Part shown: positions 34,343-43,000 of the stretch, piece by piece
Position numbering within the stretch: position 1 is the stretch's first letter
Layout: each line of letters starts with the position of its first letter
Assembly: GCF_001984175.1 (NCBI RefSeq)
Contig: NZ_MTQP01000063.1
Span: forward strand, 186,001-250,000
Direction: 5' to 3'
Origin: Saccharothrix sp. ALI-22-I
GTDB lineage: Bacteria; Actinomycetota; Actinomycetes; Mycobacteriales; Pseudonocardiaceae
DNA length: 64,000 bases
Notes under the pieces: generated by a model
Told to the model about the DNA's origin: nothing
Seen by the model: the letters and a program-made list of their open reading frames with translations, nothing else
Databases searched by the model: none
Translations under genes and position numbers: made by a program

Positions 34343-35167
34343 TCAACGCCGGATGGCGTCTTCCAGCAGGTTGCGGTGCCGGATCATCCACCCCGCCGAT
34401 CGGGCCCGCCAGGACAGCGCCCACAGCGGCCCCGGGTCGGTCGACTCCGGGGTGATCCCCGCGTAGGTGGCCTCGGCGGCGCAGTCCCGGATGGCGAACT
34501 CGATCATCCGGCTGATCAGGCCCTCCCGGTCCCCCGCCGGCAGTTCGTAGCCGTCGAGGAACAGCCGCAGCTGCCGGGCGCGGTGGGCCGCGTCGGGCAG
34601 GTTGTTGCGTTCGGCGACGTCGTCGTCGTGCAACTGGGCGTTCCACCACGCGGCGGCGGCGATCTCGTCGAGGCGGTCGACCGGCCCGGCGAGGGTCCAG
34701 TCGATGAGCCCGACGGGCAGACCGTCGCGGGCCACGATGTGCCAGGGGCCGGCGTCGCAGTGTCCGATCACCGTGTCCGGGCCGGTGTGGTGCATCCACC
34801 AGGACTGCCACACCGCGTCGGGCGGTGGCCGGAAGTCGGCGGTGGCGGCGTGCAGGTCGCGCAGCAGCGCGCCGGCCAGCCGGACGCCCTCGTCGGACCA
34901 CGCGTGCGGGTGCACGACGGCGCCGTCGAGGTAGGTCAGGACCTCGTTGCCGTCGGCGTCGACACCGTCGCCGACCACGCGGGGCGCGCCGGTGAACCCG
35001 ACGTCCTCCAGGTGGCGCAGCAGTGCGTGGACGGTCGCGGTCCAGCGTTGGGCGGGACGGGTGACGGTCGCGCCGGAACGCGTGACCGCGCTCGGCCCGC
35101 CTTCGGCTGCCGTCAGCGGCTGTGCGGATGACGATGATCGTGCGGATGACGATTGTGCGGGATGCAC
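34343..35167 (-). CDS. Aminoglycoside phosphotransferase-family kinase
   Basis: 274 residues of the APH fold. The catalytic motif VIGHCDAGPWHIV (HxDxxxxN-type with His replacing Asn) and the metal motif GLIDWTLAGP are present, with LTYLDGAVV and a helical C-terminus. The catalytic Asp is kept. The substrate is unknown; members phosphorylate aminoglycosides, macrolides, hydroxyalkyl compounds or methylthioribose. The GTG at 35167 has an AGGAG ribosome-binding site about 8 nt upstream. The first ~30 residues are Ser/Ala-rich and may be disordered. A short leader ORF and hairpin precede it on the same strand. Confidence 0.85.
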   Translation of the reverse strand: MHPAQSSSARSSSSAQPLTAAEGGPSAVTRSGATVTRPAQRWTATVHALLRHLEDVGFTGAPRVVGDGVDADGNEVLTYLDGAVVHPHAWSDEGVRLAGALLRDLHAATADFRPPPDAVWQSWWMHHTGPDTVIGHCDAGPWHIVARDGLPVGLIDWTLAGPVDRLDEIAAAAWWNAQLHDDDVAERNNLPDAAHRARQLRLFLDGYELPAGDREGLISRMIEFAIRDCAAEATYAGITPESTDPGPLWALSWRARSAGWMIRHRNLLEDAIRR

Positions 35168-35296
35168 GGTTTTCTCCTCATGGAGTGCGGTTCACGGCTT
35201 CATGGCACCGCGAACGCGGTGCCGACCGGCTCGGGAGACGGACCCGGGCCGGCGAAGACCGCCCACGGACGAGGAGTGCGTGCCGTCGCTACAGCT

Positions 35297-35320
35297 GCTG
35301 CCGATCACCGATGCGGCAGC
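35297..35320 (-). promoter_or_regulatory. Hairpin just after the leader ORF
   Basis: GCTGCCG and CGGCAGC arms with a 10-nt loop, starting 4 nt after the leader ORF stop in the direction of transcription. The position is suggestive of ribosome-dependent control of the downstream kinase gene. Confidence 0.35.
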
Positions 35321-35323
35321 GGG

Positions 35324-35386
35324 TCAGCGGCCGGCGCGCTCCCTGGTCGGAGCGGTCGCGACTCCACGGGAAACCATGCACGTCAT
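35324..35386 (-). CDS. 20-residue leader ORF upstream of the phosphotransferase gene
   Basis: ATG preceded by AAGGAGG with 5-nt spacing, the best ribosome-binding site in the neighbourhood, encoding MTCMVSRGVATAPTRERAGR and a TGA stop. It ends 157 nt before the kinase start and is followed at once by a short hairpin. Leader peptides of this size often control antibiotic-resistance genes through ribosome stalling. That role here is inference. The rest of the 380-bp gap, out to 35546, shows no other gene. Confidence 0.4.
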   Translation of the reverse strand: MTCMVSRGVATAPTRERAGR

Positions 35387-35546
35387 GTCATCCTCCTTGA
35401 TCGTCTGATCGACCCGAAGGTACCGACTCCCCCACGGCCCGCCAACCGGTTTCCGGACCGGGGGAACGCGCACGTCGCGCCGCGGTTCCGTTGATCCCCC
35501 CGGGAGCCGGCCAGGTCTGGCAGCATCAGGTCACCAGGTCCCGTCG

Positions 35547-36251
35547 GTGTTCCTCTCCGCCCTACGGTGGGTGGATGTTCTTCCGGCTGACACTGTGGAC
35601 CCTGCGTTGGCGATCCCCGCGGAAGTCGCGCAGCGACTGATGCGGGAACGCACGATCGTGCTGGGCTCAGAGATCGACGACGCCCAAGGCAACCGGATCG
35701 TCGCCCAACTCCTGCTCATGGAGCAGGCTGATCCGACCGCGGACATCCACTTCTACATCAACTCACCGGGAGGCTTCGTCACCGCGAGCAGCGGCGAAAC
35801 TCCCCCGAGCACGTCGCCGTCACAGGCCACCACGACGGCACCTGGCGCCGTGACGTCTTTCGCCGACCTGGAGCGGCAACCGTGTCAGGCCCTCGGCCGG
35901 GAGAACACGGTGGAACTCGGCGTGGTCATCGACCCGACGGAGACGGATCTCAACGGTGAGTCCTGCCAGTGGTTCACGGCCAAGGGGCTGATCGCGTTCA
36001 CACCGTATGCCTCGATCGACCACACGACTGCCGCGGAGTACCAGCACCTCACGCCGTCGCAGATCGGCGGGCACAAGGCGCTGACGGGTACCGTTACGCA
36101 CGGCCGCGATGTCGGACGCACCATGTACGTCTCGGTCGGCACCGACCAGTCTTTCCGGATCATCGTGAGCCCGGGCAGAGGAGCGACGGCGGCAGATGTC
36201 TGCGGGCTCGCCACCGAGTTCGCCACAGCGATCGTTGCCGTCCTGCCCTGA
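35547..36251 (+). CDS. Chimeric ORF: ClpP N-terminal fragment fused to a DUF3558-like domain
   Basis: 234 residues. Residues ~23-78 (EVAQRLMRERTIVLGSEIDDAQGNRI, ADIHFYINSPGGFVTA) are the N-terminal quarter of a ClpP protease, ending before the nucleophile serine segment. From SSGETPPSTS onward comes a Ser/Thr/Pro linker and then a DUF3558-like domain (SFADLERQPCQAL, TDLNGESCQWF, VCGLATEFATAIVAVLP) normally found in exported actinobacterial lipoproteins behind a lipobox. The joint falls in the linker. The ORF has no signal peptide and no protease active site, so it looks like a recombination product of two broken genes; whether it is expressed is unknown. Confidence 0.7.
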   Translation: MFLSALRWVDVLPADTVDPALAIPAEVAQRLMRERTIVLGSEIDDAQGNRIVAQLLLMEQADPTADIHFYINSPGGFVTASSGETPPSTSPSQATTTAPGAVTSFADLERQPCQALGRENTVELGVVIDPTETDLNGESCQWFTAKGLIAFTPYASIDHTTAAEYQHLTPSQIGGHKALTGTVTHGRDVGRTMYVSVGTDQSFRIIVSPGRGATAADVCGLATEFATAIVAVLP

Positions 36252-36350
36252 CGACCGCGTGACCGGTTACCACACCTGCGTGCTGAGCCCCCCGGCCGGT
36301 GTGCAGCGGTACTGCGCCCCGACGGGGGTCCGTGCCGGGAGCGGTCGGGG

Positions 36351-37448
36351 TCAGTCGGTGTCGGTGAGGGCGGCGGCGGGGTCGCGGTGGGGGGTGCCGG
36401 TGGGCCACCAGTCGCCGTCGGTGGTGCGGTAGGGGTACCAGCGGCCGTCGGGGCCGTAGCGGAGTTGGCGGTCGTGGACGGTCCAGCGGTTGCGCCAGAC
36501 GGTGGGTTCGGGGAGTTCGCCGCTGTCCCAGGCGGCGCGGGCGCGGGCGGTGTCGGTCTTGGTGGGGGTCCAGGGGTGTTCCAGGACGTCGAGGGCGGTG
36601 GCGCCGCCTTGTTGCCAGGCGCGGACGGCGCGGGGTTCGGCGTCGAGGCGGTCGCGCAGGGCGGGGTGGGTGGCGGCCATGCGGATGTGGTCGCGGCGGT
36701 CGTCGGGGGCGGGCCAGTGGCCGGTGGCGAGCACGTCGCGGGCCTTGGCGGCGGCGTCGGCGACGAGCAGCCGGAGCACGTCGACGTCCAGGCCGGGTGC
36801 GGGTTCGAACTCCGGTAGTGGACCGAGTTCGCCGGGTGGCGGGTCGTCGGGCAGGTCCCGGACGGGTTCGGCGTAGGCGGCGGTGGCGAGCACGCCGGTG
36901 GTGGGGCGGGCGCCGGCGACGACTTCGTCCTGGTCGCGGCCACGCAGGAGCAGCAGCACCCACGGGTCGGCGTCGAGCAGCCACGACGCCTGGTGGCACA
37001 GCGCGGCGGCGTGTTTGCAGGGCAGTTCCCAGCCGGGGCAGGTGCACTCGGGGTCCAGGTCGCCGATGCCGGGCAGCAGCGGCACGCCCGCGTCGTCGGC
37101 GGCGTCGACGAGTTCGCGGGGCATCTCGCGGTCCAGCAGCGCGGCGAGGTGGCCGGCTTTGGCGGCGATCTGGGTGAGGAACCGGCGCCACTCGTCGTCG
37201 GTGAGCGGGGTCAGGTGGACGGAGGTCTGGTAGGTGTCCTCGACGTCGTAGACGGTGGCGGCGAGGCGGCCGGGGCTGACGGTGATGGTGCCGACGAGCC
37301 CGGCGTGGGCGTATTTGCGGCCCTGCCGCAGCGGCGCCTGGTCGAGGGAGGTGTCCTCCAGTGCCTGCAGCCATGCCTTGCCCCACCAGGAGCCGGCGCG
37401 GCGCACGCCCTTGCCGAACGCCGGGAAGCCTTTGACGCGGTCGCTCAT
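36351..37448 (-). CDS. SWIM zinc-finger protein
   Basis: 365 residues starting MSDRVKGFPAFGKGVRRAGSWWGKAW, with the SWIM motif CTCPGWELPCKHAAAL (CxCx8CxH) near residue 140. SWIM domains bind zinc and mediate DNA or protein contacts. The gene overlaps the SNF2-type ATPase gene by 4 bp (ATGA), and the pair SWIM/SNF2 is a recurrent bacterial operon, which implies a joint nucleic-acid remodelling role. The C-terminal third is rich in Trp and Arg. The ATG at 37448 is fixed by the overlap. Confidence 0.9.
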   Translation of the reverse strand: MSDRVKGFPAFGKGVRRAGSWWGKAWLQALEDTSLDQAPLRQGRKYAHAGLVGTITVSPGRLAATVYDVEDTYQTSVHLTPLTDDEWRRFLTQIAAKAGHLAALLDREMPRELVDAADDAGVPLLPGIGDLDPECTCPGWELPCKHAAALCHQASWLLDADPWVLLLLRGRDQDEVVAGARPTTGVLATAAYAEPVRDLPDDPPPGELGPLPEFEPAPGLDVDVLRLLVADAAAKARDVLATGHWPAPDDRRDHIRMAATHPALRDRLDAEPRAVRAWQQGGATALDVLEHPWTPTKTDTARARAAWDSGELPEPTVWRNRWTVHDRQLRYGPDGRWYPYRTTDGDWWPTGTPHRDPAAALTDTD

Positions 37449-40147
37449 GTGCCGCTCCTGAGTTCGACCAAGTTGCCCAGTTCGTCGTCGGACAGTTCGG
37501 TGAACGCGGCGTCGCCGCGGGACAGCACGGCGTCGGCGAGGTCGCGTTTGGCGCGCAGCATCGCGGCGATGCGGTCCTCGATGGTGCCCTCGGCGATGAG
37601 CCGGTGGACCTGCACGGGCCGGGTCTGGCCGATGCGGTGGGCGCGGTCGGTGGCCTGGTCCTCCACGGCCGGGTTCCACCACCGGTCGTAGTGCACGACG
37701 TGGTCGGCGCGGGTGAGGTTGAGGCCGGTGCCGGCGGCTTTGAGCGACAGCAGGAACACCGGGCACTCGCCGTCCTGGAAGCGGCGCACCATGTCCTCGC
37801 GGGCCGGGACGGGTGTGCCGCCGTGCAGGAGCTGGGTGGCGATGCCGCGACCGGCGAGGTGCCGTTCGAGCAGGCGTGCCATGGCGACGTACTGGGTGAA
37901 CACGAGCACCGCGCCGTCCTCGGCGAGGATCGTGTCGAGCAGTTCGTCGAGCAGTTCCAGCTTGCCCGAGCGGCCGGCGAGCTTGGGCGAGGGTTCCTTC
38001 AGGTACTGGGCGGGGTGGTTGCACACCTGCTTGAGGCCGGTGAGGAGTTTGACGATGCGGCCGCGGCGGGCGATGCCGTCGGCTTCACGGACCTCGGCCA
38101 TGAGTTCGCGCACGACCGCCTCGTAGAGCGCGGCCTGTTCACGGGTGAGCGCGACGGGCTGGTCGGTCTCGGTCTTGGGCGGCAGTTCGGGCGCGATGCC
38201 GGGGTCGGTCTTGCGGCGGCGCAGCAGGAACGGCCGCACCAGGCGGGCGAACCGGTCCGCGGTCTCCCGGTCGTGGTCGGCCTCGATGGGCGTGGCCCAG
38301 CGGGCTTTGAACTGCGCCATCGTGCCGAGCAGGCCGGGGGTGGTCCAGTCCAGGATCGCCCACAGCTCCGACAGGGCGTTCTCCACCGGGGTGCCGGTGA
38401 GGGCGACACGAGCGCGGGACGGGATGCGGCGCAGTGCCTTGGCGGTGTCGGAGGCGGGGTTCTTCACGTGCTGCGCCTCGTCGGCGACGACCATGCCCCA
38501 GTCGACGTCGGCGAGCCGGTCGGCGTCCAGGCGCATCGTGCCGTAGGTGGTGAGCACGAAACCGTCGTGCGCGACGTCGCGGCGCGGGCCGTGGAAGCGG
38601 CGGACCGGGACGCCGGGCGCGAAGCGTTCGATCTCGCGCTGCCAGTTGCCCATCAGGGACGCGGGGCAGACGACGAGGGTGGGTCCGTTGTCGCGGTGCA
38701 GGTGCAGCGCGATGAGGGTGATGGTCTTGCCCAGGCCCATGTCGTCGGCCAGGCAGGCGCCGAGGCCGAGGGAGGTCATCCGGTCCAGCCAGCGCATGCC
38801 GTGCAGCTGGTAGTCGCGGAGGGTGGCGCGCAGCGCGGGCGGTTGGGGGACGGGTTCGCCGTCGAGGTCGGCGAGCCGGGATTTCAGCTCGTCCAGCCAC
38901 CCGGTGGCGGCCACCCGCACCTCGATGCCGTCGATCCGGGTGGTGCCGGTGAGGGCGGCGCCGAGGGCGTCGATCGCGGTGACGGGTTTGAGGTCGCGTT
39001 CCCGGGCGCGGCGGGCCAGTTCGGGGTCCACGAGGGTCCAGCGGTCGCGCAACCGGACCACGGGTCGGGTGGCCTCGGCGAGCCGGTCCAGCTCGTCGGG
39101 GGTGAGCGGGTCGTCGCCCAGGGCGAGCTGCCAGTCCACGGAGGTGAGCTGGTCGGGGCCGAAGAACGAGGGGCGGTCGGTGGGGCGTTCGCCGATGAGG
39201 ACCTTCGCCGACAGGTCGCGCACCAGGTCCTTCGGCCAGTGCACGTCCACGTCCGCGCCGGCCAGGCGGACCGCGCCGGTGGTGAGCAGGTGCTCGATGT
39301 CGGAGTCCAGGAGGGTGACCTCGTCGGGCACCGGCTGGTCCAGCAGCCGTTCCAGCGGCGCCCACGCCCGGGCGGCACGGCGCAGCGCGACCATGGCGTC
39401 GGCGCGGGACCGCTGGTTGGCGGCGGCCCACAGCTCGGCGGCGTCCACGACCCGGGCGGGGTCGGCGAGGCTGTGGACCTGCACGACGGCCCGGAACGGC
39501 CCGAAACCCTCGATCCGCAGGGAGATCCGCACGCCCTGGTCGGCCCAGTCGCGCAGGTGCGGCACCTGGTGGGGCGCGGTGGCGGCGAACGCGGGCGCAC
39601 CCGCGGCGTGCACGGCCGCCGCGCCACGCGGCATGGTGTCGGCGACGGCGTCCAGGAACGCCCGCAGCAGGGGCTCGGCGTCGGGCAGTTCGAGCGGGTC
39701 GCGTCCCGGCACCGGCACCGCGCGGGCGTGCGCGGGCATCACGTCGGCGAGGTCGCGGACACGGGCGTGGTCGCCGGCGTCGAGGGGGCCCAGGAGCCAC
39801 GCGTCGAAATCCCCGTCGGTGACGGCGGGGCGCACCCGGCCGCGGGCGACGAGTTGCAGCGCGACGACCACGGCGGCACCCCAGAACGCGGTGGCCGGGT
39901 GGGAGTGCGGGGTGCGGCGGGCGCGGCTGAGCAGCGGGATGGCCTCGGCGACGGGCAGGCGCAGGGCCGGGACGGTGCGGCGGGAGCCGTCGGGGGCGGC
40001 GATCGTGAGCCGGTCGGCACCGAAACGCCCGGTCAGGCCGTCTCGCCCGGTCAGGTCGTCGCCGGGTGGGTCCTGATCGGGGTAGAAGGCGATGGTGGAC
40101 GTGCGTGGCGGGTCGGCGGCCTCGAAGACGGCCGCGTACCGCTCCAA
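37445..40147 (-). CDS. SNF2-family DEAD/DEAH-type helicase/ATPase
   Basis: 900 residues. A long N-terminal SNF2-associated region precedes the helicase core: LADDMGLGKTITLIALHL (motif I), VVADEAQHVKNP (motif II), ALTGTPVENALSELW (III), LLHGGTPV, and TDRAHRIGQTRPVQVHRL (VI). Such ATPases translocate on double-stranded DNA and displace proteins. It lies between a PadR regulator gene (8 bp upstream) and the SWIM gene (overlap). The TTG at 40147 follows the padR stop and a GAGGGGGAG ribosome-binding site. Confidence 0.93.
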   Translation of the reverse strand: MERYAAVFEAADPPRTSTIAFYPDQDPPGDDLTGRDGLTGRFGADRLTIAAPDGSRRTVPALRLPVAEAIPLLSRARRTPHSHPATAFWGAAVVVALQLVARGRVRPAVTDGDFDAWLLGPLDAGDHARVRDLADVMPAHARAVPVPGRDPLELPDAEPLLRAFLDAVADTMPRGAAAVHAAGAPAFAATAPHQVPHLRDWADQGVRISLRIEGFGPFRAVVQVHSLADPARVVDAAELWAAANQRSRADAMVALRRAARAWAPLERLLDQPVPDEVTLLDSDIEHLLTTGAVRLAGADVDVHWPKDLVRDLSAKVLIGERPTDRPSFFGPDQLTSVDWQLALGDDPLTPDELDRLAEATRPVVRLRDRWTLVDPELARRARERDLKPVTAIDALGAALTGTTRIDGIEVRVAATGWLDELKSRLADLDGEPVPQPPALRATLRDYQLHGMRWLDRMTSLGLGACLADDMGLGKTITLIALHLHRDNGPTLVVCPASLMGNWQREIERFAPGVPVRRFHGPRRDVAHDGFVLTTYGTMRLDADRLADVDWGMVVADEAQHVKNPASDTAKALRRIPSRARVALTGTPVENALSELWAILDWTTPGLLGTMAQFKARWATPIEADHDRETADRFARLVRPFLLRRRKTDPGIAPELPPKTETDQPVALTREQAALYEAVVRELMAEVREADGIARRGRIVKLLTGLKQVCNHPAQYLKEPSPKLAGRSGKLELLDELLDTILAEDGAVLVFTQYVAMARLLERHLAGRGIATQLLHGGTPVPAREDMVRRFQDGECPVFLLSLKAAGTGLNLTRADHVVHYDRWWNPAVEDQATDRAHRIGQTRPVQVHRLIAEGTIEDRIAAMLRAKRDLADAVLSRGDAAFTELSDDELGNLVELRSGT

Positions 40148-40155
40148 CCCTGCGT

Positions 40156-40755
40156 TCAGTGCTCCCCCTCGCTGTACTCAAGTTTGAGTATAGCCCAGCT
40201 GCCGGGCGTCCCGGGCGATCCCGGCTCCCCCGCCATCGGGTACGCCCCCGCTTCGAGGCGCTCGACCAGCCCCCGCGTCCACTCCGCACCACTGGCCGCG
40301 GTGTGCTCCCACAGCCCGAACAGCTCCTTCACGTGCGGCGGCTCACGCCACTGCCCGGTCTGCTTGCGCGCCGCGTCACGCCGCGTCTCCAACGCCGCCA
40401 GCCGCTCGGTGAGCAGACCCACGGCCTCCTCCCGCGACAACGACGGCAACAACGCCAGCCCGGCCGCGAGCAGGTCGGGCCGCGTCTCCGGACGGCGCAG
40501 CGCGTCCCGCATCAGCTTCCGGTACTCGGCCTCACCCTTCGGCGTGATCTCGTAGTCCGTGCGACCGGGCGGGACGGCGTGGTCGAGCAGGCAGCCGTCC
40601 TTGGTGAGCTGCTTCAACGCGTGGTAGATCGAGCCCCACTTGACATTGGCCCACTCCCCCGCACCCCACGACATCAGGTCGTTGCCGATCAGGTAGCCGT
40701 GGGCGCGCCCGTAGCCGTGCACCACCCCGAGCACCAGCAGCCGTGTTGCCGACAT
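40156..40755 (-). CDS. PadR-family transcriptional regulator
   Basis: 199 residues. An N-terminal winged helix (LLVLGVVHGYGRAHGYLIGNDL, WGSIYHALKQLTKDGCL, wing PGRTDYEITPKGEAEYRKLM) is typical of PadR, with a C-terminal helical dimerisation part and a tail. The ATG at 40755 has GAGGA 6 nt upstream; a TTG five codons earlier is less likely. It is the first gene of an operon with the SNF2 and SWIM genes and divergent from the AlkZ-like gene, so it may control both through the AT-richer 74-bp gap. Confidence 0.9.
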   Translation of the reverse strand: MSATRLLVLGVVHGYGRAHGYLIGNDLMSWGAGEWANVKWGSIYHALKQLTKDGCLLDHAVPPGRTDYEITPKGEAEYRKLMRDALRRPETRPDLLAAGLALLPSLSREEAVGLLTERLAALETRRDAARKQTGQWREPPHVKELFGLWEHTAASGAEWTRGLVERLEAGAYPMAGEPGSPGTPGSWAILKLEYSEGEH

Positions 40756-40829
40756 CGCGTCCTCGTCCAACGGTATTCGGGTTTCGCATTTCGTTTCCGT
40801 GATCAGGGTAGATCGCAGAGGATGGACCG

Positions 40830-41987
40830 GTGACGCTCGCCAAGATCGACGACGTTCGGCGGCGGGCCCGCCTCGGCGTCCGACACCTGCTGTCCACCCG
40901 CGCCACCTCGGTCGAGGACGTGGCCGACGCGCTGGTGGGCCTGCACGCCAGCGACCCGGCCACCGTGGTGCTGTCCGCGTGCGCCCGCCTGGAGCAACCG
41001 TCGGCGGCCGAGGTGGAGGCCGCGCTCTACGACCGGCAGACGCTGGTGAAGCTGCTCTGCATGCGCCGCACGATGTTCGCCGTCACCGCCACGACGGCCC
41101 CGGTCGTGCAGGCCGCCGCCGGCGTCGCCATCGCCCAGAAGGAACGGCAGAAGCTGCTCAAACACCTCGCCGACGGCCTCGGCTGGGACGCCGACCGCCT
41201 CGCCGAGGTCGAGAAGGCCACCCTGGAAGCGCTGCGACTGCGCGGCGAGGCGACCGCCGTCGAACTCACCCGCGACGTGCCCGCGCTGCTCGAACAGGTC
41301 GTCCTCGCGCCCGGCACACCCAAGGAAATCCGGCAGAACGTGTCCAGCCGCATCCTCCGGGTCCTCGCCGCCGACGGCTGGATGCGCCGCAGCCGCCCCC
41401 TCGGCACGTGGCTGAGCACCCAGTTCCGCTGGGCCCCCGCCACACCGTGGCCCGACCTCGCCCCCGACACGGCCCGCGCGGAACTCGTGCGCCGCTGGCT
41501 CACCTCCTACGGCCCCGGCACCGAGGCCGACGTCAAGTGGTGGACCGGCTGGACCCTCGGCAACGTCCGCAAAGCCCTCGCCGCCGCAGGCGCGGTCCAG
41601 GTCGAACTGTCCACCGGCATCGGCTACACCCTGCCCGACGACCTCTCCGACACCCCCGACCCCGAACCGTGGGCGGCCCTGCTGCCCGCGCTGGACCCCA
41701 CCCCGATGGGCTGGCAGACCCGCGACTGGTACCTCCCCGCCCGACACCGGCCACGCCTGTTCGACACCTCCGGCAACGTCGGCCCGACCGTGTGGTGGAA
41801 CGGCGCGGTCGTCGGCGGATGGGCGCAGAAGCCCGACGGCGAACCGGTGTGGGAACTCCTGGAGGACGTCGGCGCGGACGCGAAAACCGCGATCGCCCGC
41901 GAAGCCGACCGCCTGACGTCCTGGCTCGGCGGAGTACGCGTGATCCCCCGCTTCCGAACCCCACTGGAGAAGGAGCTGTCGAAGTGA
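40830..41987 (+). CDS. Winged-helix DNA-binding protein of the AlkZ/YcaQ (HTH_42) family
   Basis: 385 residues. The pattern GVRHLLSTRATSVEDVADALVGLHASDPATVVLSACARL at the N-terminus and three winged-helix repeats match the HTH_42 fold used by AlkZ/AlkX DNA glycosylases, which excise bulky or crosslinked lesions; in producers such genes sit near genotoxin clusters. The catalytic QxD/QxQ motif of AlkZ is not obvious here, so a glycosylase activity is not assured. It overlaps the next gene as GTGA. Confidence 0.75.
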   Translation: MTLAKIDDVRRRARLGVRHLLSTRATSVEDVADALVGLHASDPATVVLSACARLEQPSAAEVEAALYDRQTLVKLLCMRRTMFAVTATTAPVVQAAAGVAIAQKERQKLLKHLADGLGWDADRLAEVEKATLEALRLRGEATAVELTRDVPALLEQVVLAPGTPKEIRQNVSSRILRVLAADGWMRRSRPLGTWLSTQFRWAPATPWPDLAPDTARAELVRRWLTSYGPGTEADVKWWTGWTLGNVRKALAAAGAVQVELSTGIGYTLPDDLSDTPDPEPWAALLPALDPTPMGWQTRDWYLPARHRPRLFDTSGNVGPTVWWNGAVVGGWAQKPDGEPVWELLEDVGADAKTAIAREADRLTSWLGGVRVIPRFRTPLEKELSK

Positions 41988-42907
41988 TCCACTTGCGGCG
42001 CATGGACGACGAAGGCCTGGAGCGCCTGCTCGACCTCGCGGTCACCGACGCCGACCCCACCGACGTGATGCCACCCGGCTGGACGACCGACCACCCCGAC
42101 GAGTTCCGCGAGTTCTACCGCGGCTTCCGACAGGACGCCTACGAAATCGTCGAGAACGACCGCACCGTCGGCATGATCCGCCTCACCACCCAAGGCGAAA
42201 CCGGCATCTGGATCGCCCGCCGCGCACGCGGCAACGGCATCGGCCTCGCCGCACTGCGCCGCATCGTGGAGGAGGCGCCCCGACGTGGTGTCCGCACCAT
42301 CGTCGCCGACACCACCACCGACAACGTCGCCGCCGTCACCATCCTCCGCAAAGCCGGCGCCGTCCTCGACACCGACGGCACCCGCGTCACGGCACGACTC
42401 GCCGTACCCCACGAACCCCGACCCGACATCGCCGACACCGGCGAACTGCTCCACGCCTACCTCGACTTCTACCGCGAAGCCGTGCTCCGCAAGATCGACG
42501 GCATGTCCGAGGAAGAACTGCGCACCAGCCGCCTGCCCACCGGCTGGACACCCCTAGCCATGGTCAAACACCTCGCCTACGTCGAACTGCGCTGGCTGCG
42601 CTGGTGCTTCCGCGGCGAAGAGATCGCCCACCCCCACGGCAACCCCGACATCGACCGCGCCGAATGGGTCATCGAGGACACCGACACCACAGCAAGCATC
42701 CGCGCCTTCTACCTCGAACAATGCGCCCGATCACGCGCCATCGCCACCGAATCCGCCCTCACCGACCGCGCCGCACGCTGGAACCGCCCCGACGTCCCCC
42801 GAGCCACCCTCGCCTGGATCCTGTTCCACCTCCTCCAGGAATACGCCCGCCACGTCGGCCACCTCGACGTGGCCCGCGAACTCAGCGACGGAACCACCGG
42901 CGCCTGA
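41984..42907 (+). CDS. GNAT acetyltransferase fused to a DinB-like (DUF664) domain
   Basis: 307 residues. Residues ~1-140 form a GNAT N-acetyltransferase (VGMIRLTTQGETGIWIARRARGNGIGLAALRRIVEEA acetyl-CoA motif, TTDNVAAVTILRKAGAVLD). Residues ~150-300 form a DinB/DUF664 four-helix bundle (AVLRKIDGMSEEELRTSRLPTGWTPLAMVKHLAYVELRWLRW and ATLAWILFHLLQEYARHVGHLD with the metal-binding histidines). The two are usually separate genes. DinB-type enzymes include thiol S-transferases. The GTG at 41984 overlaps the preceding stop. Confidence 0.85.
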   Translation: MIHLRRMDDEGLERLLDLAVTDADPTDVMPPGWTTDHPDEFREFYRGFRQDAYEIVENDRTVGMIRLTTQGETGIWIARRARGNGIGLAALRRIVEEAPRRGVRTIVADTTTDNVAAVTILRKAGAVLDTDGTRVTARLAVPHEPRPDIADTGELLHAYLDFYREAVLRKIDGMSEEELRTSRLPTGWTPLAMVKHLAYVELRWLRWCFRGEEIAHPHGNPDIDRAEWVIEDTDTTASIRAFYLEQCARSRAIATESALTDRAARWNRPDVPRATLAWILFHLLQEYARHVGHLDVARELSDGTTGA

Positions 42908-43000
42908 GCCGACCTCCATGCGCGCCCCGCCGTCCACCGGTCTCCACTAGCCGCCCACCCAGGGCCGACCAGCGGGCCGTGATCCCACACGAAGCCGACG

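Noticed and set aside
37604..40555. A 983-codon plus-strand frame opposite the SNF2 gene
   Set aside because: It has Gly/Val/Ala-rich low-complexity translation without domains; the minus-strand SNF2 motifs are complete.
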